From contig CAKTCH010000120.1 in NCBI GenBank assembly GCA_934538895.1, positions 1-5,483 of the forward strand: a DNA stretch of 5,483 nucleotides. Reading direction: 5' to 3'. Shown piece by piece: positions 1 through 5,483 of this stretch. A program made the translations under genes and the position numbers. Within the stretch, counting starts at the first letter, position 1; the number at the start of each line of letters is the position of its first letter. Source of the stretch: an uncultured Alphaproteobacteria bacterium (GTDB taxonomy: Bacteria; Pseudomonadota; Alphaproteobacteria; Micavibrionales; Micavibrionaceae). Below the pieces are notes generated by a model that was not told where the DNA came from, made no database searches, and saw nothing but the letters and a program-made list of their open reading frames with translations.

Positions 1-1
1 C

Positions 2-298
2 ACCGTGGAAGTCGATGGCAAGCCGCTGCACCTGACCGGTAAGGAATACGGCATTATCGAACTGCTCTCGCTGCGTAAAGGCACGACGCTGACCAAGGAA
101 ATGTTCCTCAATCACCTTTACGGCGGCATGGACGAACCGGAAGTCAAAATCATCGACGTGTTCATCTGCAAGCTGCGCAAGAAGCTGCAAGTGGCGGCGG
201 GCGGCGACAACTATATCGAAACCGTCTGGGGCCGCGGCTACGTGCTGCGCGATCCGGAAGAAGAAAAACGCAAGAGCGCGAAAGCCGCCAACGCTTAA
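2..298 (+). CDS. ctrA: Cell-cycle response regulator CtrA, C-terminal part (5' end outside window)
   Basis: This is the last 98 residues of an OmpR/PhoB-type response regulator, read in frame from base 2. The GTG at base 5 is an internal valine, not a start. What is seen is a complete winged-helix DNA-binding domain containing LHLTGKEY, ELLSLRKGTTLTKEMFLNHL, YGGMDEPEVKIIDVFICKLR and YIETVWGRGYVLRDP. These stretches are near-identical to CtrA of Caulobacter and relatives, which separates it from generic OmpR proteins. In that family CtrA is phosphorylated on an N-terminal receiver Asp (not in this window) and binds TTAA-N7-TTAA type sites to control replication, division, flagellar and pilus genes. 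The tail after RDP is short, charged and alanine-rich and ends in Asn-Ala; Caulobacter CtrA ends in Ala-Ala, the ClpXP degradation signal. An intrinsic terminator follows 24 bases after the stop. Identity is near certain; the receiver domain cannot be assessed here. Confidence 0.95.
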   Translation, partial: TVEVDGKPLHLTGKEYGIIELLSLRKGTTLTKEMFLNHLYGGMDEPEVKIIDVFICKLRKKLQVAAGGDNYIETVWGRGYVLRDPEEEKRKSAKAANA

Positions 299-322
299 GC
301 CTGCAAAGGCAACCGTTCATAC

Positions 323-353
323 AAAACACCCGCCCTGCCCGGCGGGTGTTTTT
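323..353 (+). terminator. Intrinsic terminator of ctrA
   Basis: A 12-bp perfect stem pairs AAAACACCCGCC (323-334) with GGCGGGTGTTTT (341-352) around the 6-base loop CTGCCC. The stem core is GC-rich and the 3' arm merges into a run of five T (349-353). This is the standard rho-independent form and lies 24 bases past the ctrA stop. The A-run on the 5' arm gives a weaker U-tract on the other strand, but no minus-strand gene needs it. Confidence 0.93.
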
Positions 354-504
354 GCAGGGGGTAACTCCACGGCAGAAAAAAATATATAAAAATAGATAAT
401 ATAGGTTAAGACAGCACTCTGAAAAATAGCTTTTTATTTTCCAATGTATTAGCTATAAGAAGGCTGGAAACCCTATTTTTACATTTTTGCTGTAAGATAC
501 GCCT
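354..504. other. AT-rich intergenic region with overlapping inverted repeats
   Basis: This stretch holds no convincing gene. After about base 370 it becomes strongly AT-rich (for example 376-403), unlike the coding regions around it. It contains inverted repeats that compete with each other. AAAAATAG (422-429) can pair with CTATTTTT (473-480), TTTCC (438-442) with GGAAA (466-470) and AGC (451-453) with GCT (463-465), giving one long interrupted hairpin. ATAGCT (426-431) can instead pair with AGCTAT (451-456). AAAAA (422-426) can also close on TTTTT (431-435). It presumably carries the promoter of the downstream gene. I found no full CtrA site: TTAA at 406-409 has no partner 7 bases on. Confidence 0.5.
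493..498 (+). promoter_or_regulatory. Possible -10 element for a leaderless transcript of the gene at 505
   Basis: The hexamer TAAGAT matches the bacterial -10 consensus TATAAT at four of six positions and ends 6 bases before the ATG at 505. A transcript made from it would begin at or next to the start codon. No good -35 box is seen 16-18 bases upstream, and there is no Shine-Dalgarno sequence within 15 bases of the ATG, which fits a leaderless start. In AT-rich DNA such a hexamer arises easily by chance. Confidence 0.3.
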
Positions 505-1890
505 ATGGCTGAGGTCGTCATCAAATCCGATACTGGCAACCGCCCTCCCGTCCTGACGTCGCAGGGCGACGTGGCGGAACGGGAAGCATTTTTGTCTTTC
601 TTCGACGAGTATATTGCCCAAACTCCCGCACAGCTTGCCAAATCTGAACAGACCAGGTTATCCGATTATTTCACGGCACTGCACGAGCGCCTGACGCGCG
701 GCGGCCCGGTGGAAAAAGGCGGCGCGCCCAAGCACCCCTCCGTCATCAGTTACATTACGCCGCCACTGCTACGCGATTACAAACCGCGCGATGTTTATAA
801 ACCCGGCGATTTAGGCGGTATCTTTGAACCTATCGCGCAACAGACGCGCAGCATGGTGCTATCGGAAGTCATGATATGCCCGGAAAGCGCCGTGCACGAC
901 ACCGCCCTTCATCAAAAACAACCCGTAGGGATCGGCGGCCTTGAGGCGACATACCTTAACAGCCATCCGGACGACCAGCGCGCTTATAATTTCGGCTTCT
1001 TCGTTATACGCCACCAGAATAAAGGGGCCGGTGCAAGATCGGATAAAGATAAATATGAATCCGTCGTCGGTCTGCCCGTGCTGGCGCTGGATGACGGCAT
1101 GATGAAGGCCGTCGGCCCTTACGAGCCGCAAAACATGCTGCGGTCGCTGCAAACCGTTATCACGCTTTGCAATCACGACATGATGCACAACATGGTCGGC
1201 ACGATCAGCAAGGGTGATATTTCGCGGCCTCATGAAGCGCGTTTCAAACCCGAGTTGAAACATTTCATGGAAGATAAAACCGGCCCTTATCATTCAGAGG
1301 ATGAGTTGGGCTTTGAAAGCGCGCTGGTCGTCGGCCACGCCCGCACCTGGCAGGACTTGAAAGACACGGCCGCCGGGGAACAGATGACGCAGGCCGTTAC
1401 GGCCTTTTACGATGAATTGCAGCGCGTGACCGGCGCGATGAGGGGAGGAAGCGGGCCGACCCTTGAGGAGCGGCACCGCGTGGCCGACTATTTCGCAATG
1501 GCGGTGCCCTTTGCGCTGGCGCGCATGGTATCGCTGCACGACCCGCTGATGACCTATGCCCTGCGGCGCGCGCAGGAAGCTGACCCTGCCCCCGAACGGG
1601 CATTGTCGCAGCCCGCGCATACGGACTCGATGCCCAATGCGCCGAAGGCCGCGCAGGTCATCAATTACTACAGGAAAGCCGGGATGCCGCTGGCCGGGAA
1701 TGAGGATGCCCCGCAATCCTATGCCGAGGCGAAAAAGCTGCAGCTGGCCCGCGTATTGCCGGACGTGACGATCCTGCTGTCACCCGCGCCCAAGGGCAGC
1801 CCCGCCTATAAGGCTCAAGCGCGTTCCGACGAGATGGACCGCGATATTGTGAACATCATCGTACGCCATTCGCAAACCAGCCCCGCTTAA
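505..1890 (+). CDS. Uncharacterised 461-residue soluble protein with HDMMH motif
   Basis: I do not recognise this protein family. The start is ATG 505, because an in-frame TAA at 493-495 lies just upstream; no clear ribosome binding site precedes it. There is no signal peptide and no obvious membrane segment, so it is probably cytoplasmic. The N-terminal 65 residues look helical. A middle region around 74-205 is mixed, with aromatic and glycine-rich stretches (GDLGGIFEPI, YNFGFFVIRH). Residues 222-230 read CNHDMMHNM, a His-x3-His spacing (H224, H228), followed by an acidic region with E267, E271 and H278 (ELGFESALVVGHARTW). These could form a metal site in a helical core, but that is inference. 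The last 100 residues are alanine- and proline-rich and end in a charged helix. Third codon positions favour G or C, which supports a real gene. It stands alone between the ctrA terminator and pgsA, so the neighbours say little about its role. Confidence 0.85.
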   Translation: MAEVVIKSDTGNRPPVLTSQGDVAEREAFLSFFDEYIAQTPAQLAKSEQTRLSDYFTALHERLTRGGPVEKGGAPKHPSVISYITPPLLRDYKPRDVYKPGDLGGIFEPIAQQTRSMVLSEVMICPESAVHDTALHQKQPVGIGGLEATYLNSHPDDQRAYNFGFFVIRHQNKGAGARSDKDKYESVVGLPVLALDDGMMKAVGPYEPQNMLRSLQTVITLCNHDMMHNMVGTISKGDISRPHEARFKPELKHFMEDKTGPYHSEDELGFESALVVGHARTWQDLKDTAAGEQMTQAVTAFYDELQRVTGAMRGGSGPTLEERHRVADYFAMAVPFALARMVSLHDPLMTYALRRAQEADPAPERALSQPAHTDSMPNAPKAAQVINYYRKAGMPLAGNEDAPQSYAEAKKLQLARVLPDVTILLSPAPKGSPAYKAQARSDEMDRDIVNIIVRHSQTSPA

Positions 1891-1965
1891 AGTTCGGGGA
1901 AAAGCAGCGGAAAACAGGTACTTCCCCCCTATTTCCTCCCTCCCGGAAACTGCTATAAACTCTAT
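1891..1965. other. Short intergenic gap with pyrimidine-rich tract
   Basis: Between the unknown gene and pgsA lies a tract at 1921-1944 that is all C and T except for one A at 1931. The complementary strand therefore carries clustered G-runs, including a run of six. A weak 5-bp hairpin, CCCCG (1881-1885) with CGGGG (1895-1899), spans the preceding stop codon but lacks a T-run, so I do not call it a terminator. Confidence 0.5.
1951..1959 (+). promoter_or_regulatory. Extended -10-like promoter element for pgsA
   Basis: TGCTATAAA reads as an extended -10 element (TG-n-TATAAA), with the hexamer at 1954-1959. Transcription would be expected to start near 1965-1967, which is on the ATG at 1966. 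No clear -35 hexamer lies at the usual spacing, which is acceptable for extended -10 promoters. This would make pgsA the first gene of its operon. Evidence is sequence pattern only. Confidence 0.45.
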
Positions 1966-2520
1966 ATGATAGTGATTCCGATGAATTTGCCGAACGCCCT
2001 GACCGTGGGGCGTATCGTGCTGATACCGCCTTTGATGTGGCTGATGCTGGCCGCGCCGCTCTGGACGATGTGGCCAGCGCTCGCGCTTTATATCGGCATT
2101 GCGCTGACGGACTGGCTGGACGGGTATCTGGCGCGCCGGATGAGCCTGAAATCCGAATTTGGCCGTTTCCTCGACCCGATCGCCGACAAGATTTTGGTAG
2201 CGGCCCTGTTCATCGCGCTGGCGTCTTACGGCACGCTGCACGGCCTGTTGCTGGCGATGCCGATCATCATCATGACGCGTGAATTCCTGGTGGCTGGTTT
2301 GCGTGAATTCCTCGGCCCCCGGAACGTCGTGGTGCATGTGACGAAGCTCGCCAAGTGGAAAACCACCGTACAGATGATCGCGCTCGGCTTCCTGATCGGC
2401 GGGAAGATATTCGTCAGTGCGGCTTTGTGCGGCAGTCTGCTGCTGCTGCTGGCCACCGCGCTGACCGTGATTACGGGCTGGCAATATTTCAAGGCTGCCC
2501 TGCCCCATCTCAAGGAGTAG
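1966..2520 (+). CDS. pgsA: CDP-diacylglycerol--glycerol-3-phosphate 3-phosphatidyltransferase (phosphatidylglycerophosphate synthase)
   Basis: This inner-membrane enzyme transfers the phosphatidyl group from CDP-diacylglycerol to glycerol 3-phosphate. It is the committed step to phosphatidylglycerol and cardiolipin. The protein has 184 residues, normal for the family. It carries the full CDP-alcohol phosphotransferase signature D-x2-DG-x2-AR-x8-G-x3-D-x3-D, with D49, D52, G53, A56, R57, G66, D70 and D74; the Asp residues bind the divalent metals and CDP. The N-terminal NLPNALTVGRI, TREFLVAGLREF (104-115) and AKWKTTVQM (129-137) are typical of PgsA rather than of phosphatidylserine or cardiolipin synthases. 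Several hydrophobic segments (about 17-46, 76-103, 135-170) are membrane helices. The start is uncertain. ATG 1966 sits just after a -10-like box, whereas ATG 1981 gives MNLPNALTVGRI, the more usual family N-terminus. Neither has a clear ribosome binding site. pyrD follows after 3 bases. Confidence 0.95.
   Translation: MIVIPMNLPNALTVGRIVLIPPLMWLMLAAPLWTMWPALALYIGIALTDWLDGYLARRMSLKSEFGRFLDPIADKILVAALFIALASYGTLHGLLLAMPIIIMTREFLVAGLREFLGPRNVVVHVTKLAKWKTTVQMIALGFLIGGKIFVSAALCGSLLLLLATALTVITGWQYFKAALPHLKE
2512..2517 (+). promoter_or_regulatory. Ribosome binding site of pyrD inside the end of pgsA
   Basis: AAGGAG, a strong Shine-Dalgarno sequence, lies within the last codons of pgsA and ends 6 bases before the pyrD ATG at 2524. 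It fixes the pyrD start and implies that ribosomes finishing pgsA can restart on pyrD. Confidence 0.85.
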
Positions 2521-2523
2521 AAA

Positions 2524-3615
2524 ATGCTATACACACTCACGCGGCCATTACTCTATCGTATCGATCCTGAAACCGCGCACCGCCTGACACTGAAGGGCCT
2601 GAAGCTCATGCCCACATGCAGGCAGGACGCTGACGATGCGGCGTTGCAAATCGGCTTGTGGGGCCGCGTTTTCAACAACCCCGTCGGGCTGGCGGCGGGG
2701 TTCGATAAAAACGCCGAAGTGATCGCGCCGATGTTCTCATTCGGCTTCGGCTTCGTCGAAGCGGGCACCGTCACGCCGAAACCGCAGGAAGGCAATCCGC
2801 GCCCGCGCGTGTTCCGTTCGCCCGCCGATCAAGCCGTCATAAATCGCATGGGTTTCCCCAATGAAGGGATGGAACGTTTCCGCCATAATTTCGAGGCTTT
2901 CCTGAACGCACCGAAACGCCCGCGCGGCATTACCGGCATCAATATCGGCATGAACAAGGACCAGACCGATCCCGCCCGCGATTACCGCGCGCTGGTGAAA
3001 TATCTCGGCCCCCTTGCCGACTACCTGACGGTGAATATTTCATCACCCAATACGCCGGGCCTGCGCGACTTGCAGAAGAAGGAAAACTTGCTGGCGCTGC
3101 TGACCGAGATCATGCAGGAACGTGACGCATCGTGCACCGCGAACAAGCCACCGCTGCTGGTCAAGCTCGCCCCCGATATCGATGAAGCGCAGCAGCAGGA
3201 TATCGCCGCCGCCGCACTGCAATCCGGCATAGACGGGCTGATCCTGACCAACACCACGCTGGACCGCCCGGAAACGCTGGCTGTGCCGTTCGCCGGCGAA
3301 CGCGGGGGCTTAAGCGGTGCGCCGGTGCGCGAGAAATCCCTGCGCGTGCTGCGCCGCATGTATGCGTTAACCGATGGCAAGATTCCGCTGATCGGCGTCG
3401 GCGGCATATCCGGCGGCGATGACGCTTATGACAAAATAAAAGCGGGGGCTTCTTTGGTGCAGCTTTATACCGCGCTGGTTTTCAAAGGCCCCGGCATGGT
3501 AAAAGAGGTTAAGCAGACATTGATTCGCAGGATGAAAGAAGATGGCTTCACCCATATCGGGCAGGCCGTCGGCGCGGATCACGCCACACCTTCGAAAATG
3601 AGACATGTTTCCTGA
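2524..3615 (+). CDS. pyrD: Dihydroorotate dehydrogenase (quinone), class 2
   Basis: This enzyme oxidises dihydroorotate to orotate in de novo UMP synthesis. It uses FMN and passes electrons to membrane quinone. The 363 residues fit class 2 enzymes. The N-terminal segment MLYTLTRPLLYRIDPETAH is the family's amphipathic membrane-binding, quinone-tunnel extension, absent from class 1. FMN and substrate motifs occur in the expected order: NPVGLAAGFDKNAE (52-65), the stretch from EAGTVTP (79-85) to INRMGFPN (106-113), NIGMNKD (140-146), NISSPNTPGLR (171-181), LLVKLAPD (211-218), LTNTT (241-245), GGLSGAPV (261-268) and GVGGISGGDDA (291-301). In NISSPNTPGLR, S174 aligns with the catalytic base Ser175 of the E. 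coli enzyme, and N171 and N176 with its substrate-binding asparagines; K214 is the conserved FMN-binding lysine. No key residue is missing. The gene is 3 bases after pgsA with a strong ribosome binding site, and its last 11 bases overlap the next gene. Confidence 0.97.
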   Translation: MLYTLTRPLLYRIDPETAHRLTLKGLKLMPTCRQDADDAALQIGLWGRVFNNPVGLAAGFDKNAEVIAPMFSFGFGFVEAGTVTPKPQEGNPRPRVFRSPADQAVINRMGFPNEGMERFRHNFEAFLNAPKRPRGITGINIGMNKDQTDPARDYRALVKYLGPLADYLTVNISSPNTPGLRDLQKKENLLALLTEIMQERDASCTANKPPLLVKLAPDIDEAQQQDIAAAALQSGIDGLILTNTTLDRPETLAVPFAGERGGLSGAPVREKSLRVLRRMYALTDGKIPLIGVGGISGGDDAYDKIKAGASLVQLYTALVFKGPGMVKEVKQTLIRRMKEDGFTHIGQAVGADHATPSKMRHVS

Positions 3616-4993
3616 TTTCCTGACCACACCGCATGACGAAACGACGCCGGGCAAGCCGAAAGGCCTGTTCCTGTTCGGACGCCTGCGCCGTCAGGATAAA
3701 TTTTCGCGCCTGCGCCGCCAGTTGTTTCTCGGTACGCTGGCCGCCGCTTTTCTGGGATCAGGCATCCTTTATGTAATCGGCCAGTATGCGACGCCCGATT
3801 TTCTGGTGCTGGTGGCCGTGATGATCTTGCTGGGCGGGCTTGTCGCTTATGACATATTGAGCCGCCGCCTGTGGGAATCCGCTGCGTCGATGCAGATCGA
3901 AACGCTGGTCCGCAATCACGATCGCCTGGTGCGCGAAGTCGCGCGCAACCGCAGCGAAATGCTGGCCCTGAAAGAAGGCCTTTCCGATACAGCCGCCGCC
4001 GTCGAGGAACAGGGCCGAAACCAGGCGCCGTCTTCGTCCGTCGAAGCCAGGATGATCGGCACGATCATTTCCCGGCTTGCGGCCATGGGCAAGAAGCCCC
4101 TGCCCCAGGACGCAGCCCCCGCGCGGATGGATGCGGTCGTGCTGGAATTGCAAATCGCGCCGCCCCCGGCCAAGGCCCCGCCGATGAGCGCGCTGGATCA
4201 GGCGATGGATCATAAATTCGCGCATTACAGCGACGCGATGATTCTGGGCCTGCTGGAACAGGCGGTGCAGGACGACCGTATCGATGTGTTCGTGCAGCCG
4301 GTCGTCAGCCTGCCGCAGCGCAAACACCGCATGTATGAAGTGTTTGGCCGCATCCGCGCGATGCCGGGTTCCTACCTGCCCGCGGAACATTACATGCGGC
4401 TCGCGCAGAAAGAGAACCTGATGACCACGGTTGACAATCTGCTGCTGCTGCGTTGCCTGCAAATGCTGCGCAACCGTAAGGACCAGCAGGACGATATGCC
4501 TTATATTCTCAATATCTCCGCCGATACGCTGAACGATACCGGCTTCATGGGCGATCTGGTTACGTTCCTGTCACAGAACAGGAACATGGCGCGGCATCTG
4601 GTTTTCGAATTGCCGCAGGATGAGCTGGAAAACATCTCAGGGGCGTTGGCCCCGGTTCTCGACGGCCTGTCCCAACTGGGCGTGCGTTTTTCTCTGGACC
4701 GCGTCCGTAGCGGCAGGATCGATATCAACCTGCTGCGCAGCCGCCATATACGTTTCATCAAATTCGATGCCGCATGGCTGATCAAGGAATCCCGCTCGAA
4801 TGGTGGTGCCGCGCGTGTCAGCCGCCTGAAAACGCAACTGGATGCCGCCGGCATCGACCTGATCGTCGAGAAAGTCGAAACCGAGGGTGCCCTGCGCGAA
4901 TTGCTGGATTTCGGCATCGATTACGGTCAGGGCTGGCATTTCGGCAAACCCGATCTTTACAGCGCCCATATGGAACGCCGTAAAGCCGCCTGA
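3605..4993 (+). CDS. Membrane-anchored degenerate EAL-domain protein, TipF-like
   Basis: This is probably a c-di-GMP effector rather than a phosphodiesterase. Seen in order: a basic cytoplasmic start, two hydrophobic segments (about 39-58 and 65-84), a likely coiled coil (about 95-137), a Pro/Ala linker (APPPAKAPP, 185-193) and an EAL-type domain from about 210 to 455. Recognisable EAL landmarks are FVQPVVSL (228-235), LNIS (302-305), FELPQ (334-338), IKFD (385-388), VEKVET (421-426) and GQGWHFGKP (441-449). The signature EAL is EVF (245-247). The metal-binding loop DDFGTG is DRVRSG (365-370), so the second Asp is Arg, and hydrolysis is unlikely. The same architecture and a length close to 450 residues are known in Caulobacter TipF, a polar c-di-GMP receptor needed for flagellum assembly; orthology is inferred. 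The start at 3605 lies inside the pyrD end and lacks a strong ribosome binding site, which suggests translational coupling. Confidence 0.9.
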   Translation: MFPDFLTTPHDETTPGKPKGLFLFGRLRRQDKFSRLRRQLFLGTLAAAFLGSGILYVIGQYATPDFLVLVAVMILLGGLVAYDILSRRLWESAASMQIETLVRNHDRLVREVARNRSEMLALKEGLSDTAAAVEEQGRNQAPSSSVEARMIGTIISRLAAMGKKPLPQDAAPARMDAVVLELQIAPPPAKAPPMSALDQAMDHKFAHYSDAMILGLLEQAVQDDRIDVFVQPVVSLPQRKHRMYEVFGRIRAMPGSYLPAEHYMRLAQKENLMTTVDNLLLLRCLQMLRNRKDQQDDMPYILNISADTLNDTGFMGDLVTFLSQNRNMARHLVFELPQDELENISGALAPVLDGLSQLGVRFSLDRVRSGRIDINLLRSRHIRFIKFDAAWLIKESRSNGGAARVSRLKTQLDAAGIDLIVEKVETEGALRELLDFGIDYGQGWHFGKPDLYSAHMERRKAA

Positions 4994-5026
4994 TTTTTTC
5001 GAGATCATCCATGAATAGCCAACCAT

Positions 5027-5035
5027 AAGGAACGG
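5027..5035 (+). promoter_or_regulatory. Ribosome binding region of the solute-binding protein gene
   Basis: The purine-rich stretch AAGGAACGG lies 10-18 bases before the ATG at 5046. Spacing from AAGGAA is 13 bases, somewhat long, while GG at 5034-5035 is at a usual distance. It is the best candidate and supports the ATG at 5046 as the start. Confidence 0.55.
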
Positions 5036-5045
5036 AAAAAAGACC

Positions 5046-5483
5046 ATGCTTGGAAAATTGATTCTGACAGCCGCCCTCTCCCTGACGCTCAGCTATCCCG
5101 CCATGGCGCAGGATGTGAAAGCCGTCCACGGCATGGCGCTGCATGGCGCACCCAAATACGCCGCCGATTTCAAGCATCTCGACTATGTGAATCCGGAGGC
5201 GCCCAAAGGCGGCTCTTTGCGGCTGAGCGCCCTGGGCACGTTCGACAGCCTGAACGGCTTTATCGTCAAAGGAGCCCCCGCCACGGGCCTGAGCATGATT
5301 TATGAAACATTGCTCACGCAGACGGACGACGAGCCTTTCACGGCCTATGGCCTGCTGGCCGAAAGCTTCGAAGTGCCGGAAGACCGCAGCTGGATTATCT
5401 TCAATCTGCGCCCGGAAGCGAAATGGCATGACGGCAAGCCGGTTACCGCCGATGATGTGATCTGGAGTTTCAAGACCCTCACC
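5046..5483 (+). CDS. ABC transporter substrate-binding protein, family 5 (YejA-like), N-terminal part
   Basis: This is the start (146 codons, open to the window end) of a periplasmic binding protein for an ABC importer of peptides or similar solutes. The first 21 residues form a classic Sec signal peptide: K4, a hydrophobic core and a cleavage site after Ala-Met-Ala, with Gln as the first mature residue. There is no lipobox cysteine, so the protein should be free in the periplasm. The mature part shows HGMALHGAPKYAADFKHLDY, VNPEAPKGGSLRL, GTFDSLNGFIVKG, DDEPFTAYGLLAESFEVP and LRPEAKWHDGKPVTADDVIW. These are hallmarks of the SBP_bac_5 family, and the VNPEAPKGG and FDSLN stretches are typical of the YejA branch linked to yejBEF transporters. 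The transporter permease and ATPase genes would lie downstream, outside the window. The gene begins 52 bases after the EAL gene with no terminator between, so it may share that transcript. The exact ligand cannot be read from this part. Confidence 0.92.
   Translation, partial: MLGKLILTAALSLTLSYPAMAQDVKAVHGMALHGAPKYAADFKHLDYVNPEAPKGGSLRLSALGTFDSLNGFIVKGAPATGLSMIYETLLTQTDDEPFTAYGLLAESFEVPEDRSWIIFNLRPEAKWHDGKPVTADDVIWSFKTLT

Noticed and set aside
406..420. CtrA binding site at TTAA 406-409
   Set aside because: No second TTAA 7 bases downstream; a lone TTAA is expected by chance in AT-rich DNA. TTAACC inside pyrD (3367-3372) is likewise a half-site in coding DNA.
406..621. Minus-strand reading frame across the gap and the start of the unknown gene
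   Set aside because: Mostly overlaps a better plus-strand gene; no start signal, and the protein has no recognisable features.
1881..1899. Terminator at the end of the unknown gene
   Set aside because: Only a 5-bp stem with a 9-base loop and no T-run after it.
1780..2508. Long minus-strand frame (242 codons) opposite pgsA
   Set aside because: Gln/Arg/His-rich composition typical of the antisense of a GC-rich gene; pgsA on the plus strand is unmistakable.
3758..4462. Minus-strand frame of 234 codons opposite the EAL gene
   Set aside because: Same antisense composition artefact; overlaps membrane and EAL segments of a clear plus-strand gene.
5011..5028. Five-codon mini-ORF (MNSQP) before the solute-binding protein gene
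   Set aside because: No ribosome binding site, and such a short frame is common by chance; no leader-peptide attenuator structure nearby.
4818..5429. Minus-strand frame across the EAL end and the solute-binding protein start
   Set aside because: The plus strand here encodes a well-formed signal peptide and conserved family 5 binding protein motifs, so the antisense frame is a shadow.

Overview
The window looks like a chromosomal segment of an alphaproteobacterium. The strongest evidence is the 3' end of ctrA, the essential cell-cycle response regulator of that class. A membrane-anchored, degenerate EAL-domain protein resembling TipF, and a YejA-type family 5 solute-binding protein of the kind common in alphaproteobacteria, support this. 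Base composition is fairly GC-rich in the genes, with a strong bias to G or C at third codon positions, and drops sharply in the gap after ctrA. No genus can be named from the sequence. All recognisable genes are on the + strand. I saw no tRNA, rRNA, CRISPR array, insertion sequence or phage gene.

Layout. (1) 2-298: C-terminal DNA-binding domain of CtrA, cut by the window edge and followed by a clear intrinsic terminator (323-353). (2) 299-504: an AT-rich gap holding the terminator, several overlapping inverted repeats and a possible promoter. (3) 505-1890: a 461-residue soluble protein that I do not recognise, with a His-rich HDMMH motif. (4) 1891-1965: a short gap with a pyrimidine-rich tract and an extended -10-like box. 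(5) 1966-4993: three tightly packed genes. These are pgsA (phosphatidylglycerophosphate synthase), pyrD (class 2, quinone-linked dihydroorotate dehydrogenase) and the TipF-like degenerate EAL protein. The first two are 3 bp apart, and the second and third overlap by 11 bp. (6) 5046-5483: the start of a secreted, family 5 peptide-type ABC transporter binding protein, cut by the window end.

How the genes fit together. ctrA is closed off by its terminator, so the genes from 505 on need their own promoters. pgsA, pyrD and the EAL gene look like one translationally coupled operon. The first two make membrane-associated enzymes of housekeeping biosynthesis (anionic phospholipid and UMP). The third is probably a c-di-GMP-responsive membrane protein. 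CtrA and TipF both belong to polar development and flagellar control in Caulobacter, but in this window they are near each other without sharing a transcript.

The least explained parts are the unknown 461-residue protein, the AT-rich leader before it, and two start codons (505 and 1966) that each sit 6 bases after a -10-like hexamer, which suggests leaderless transcripts.
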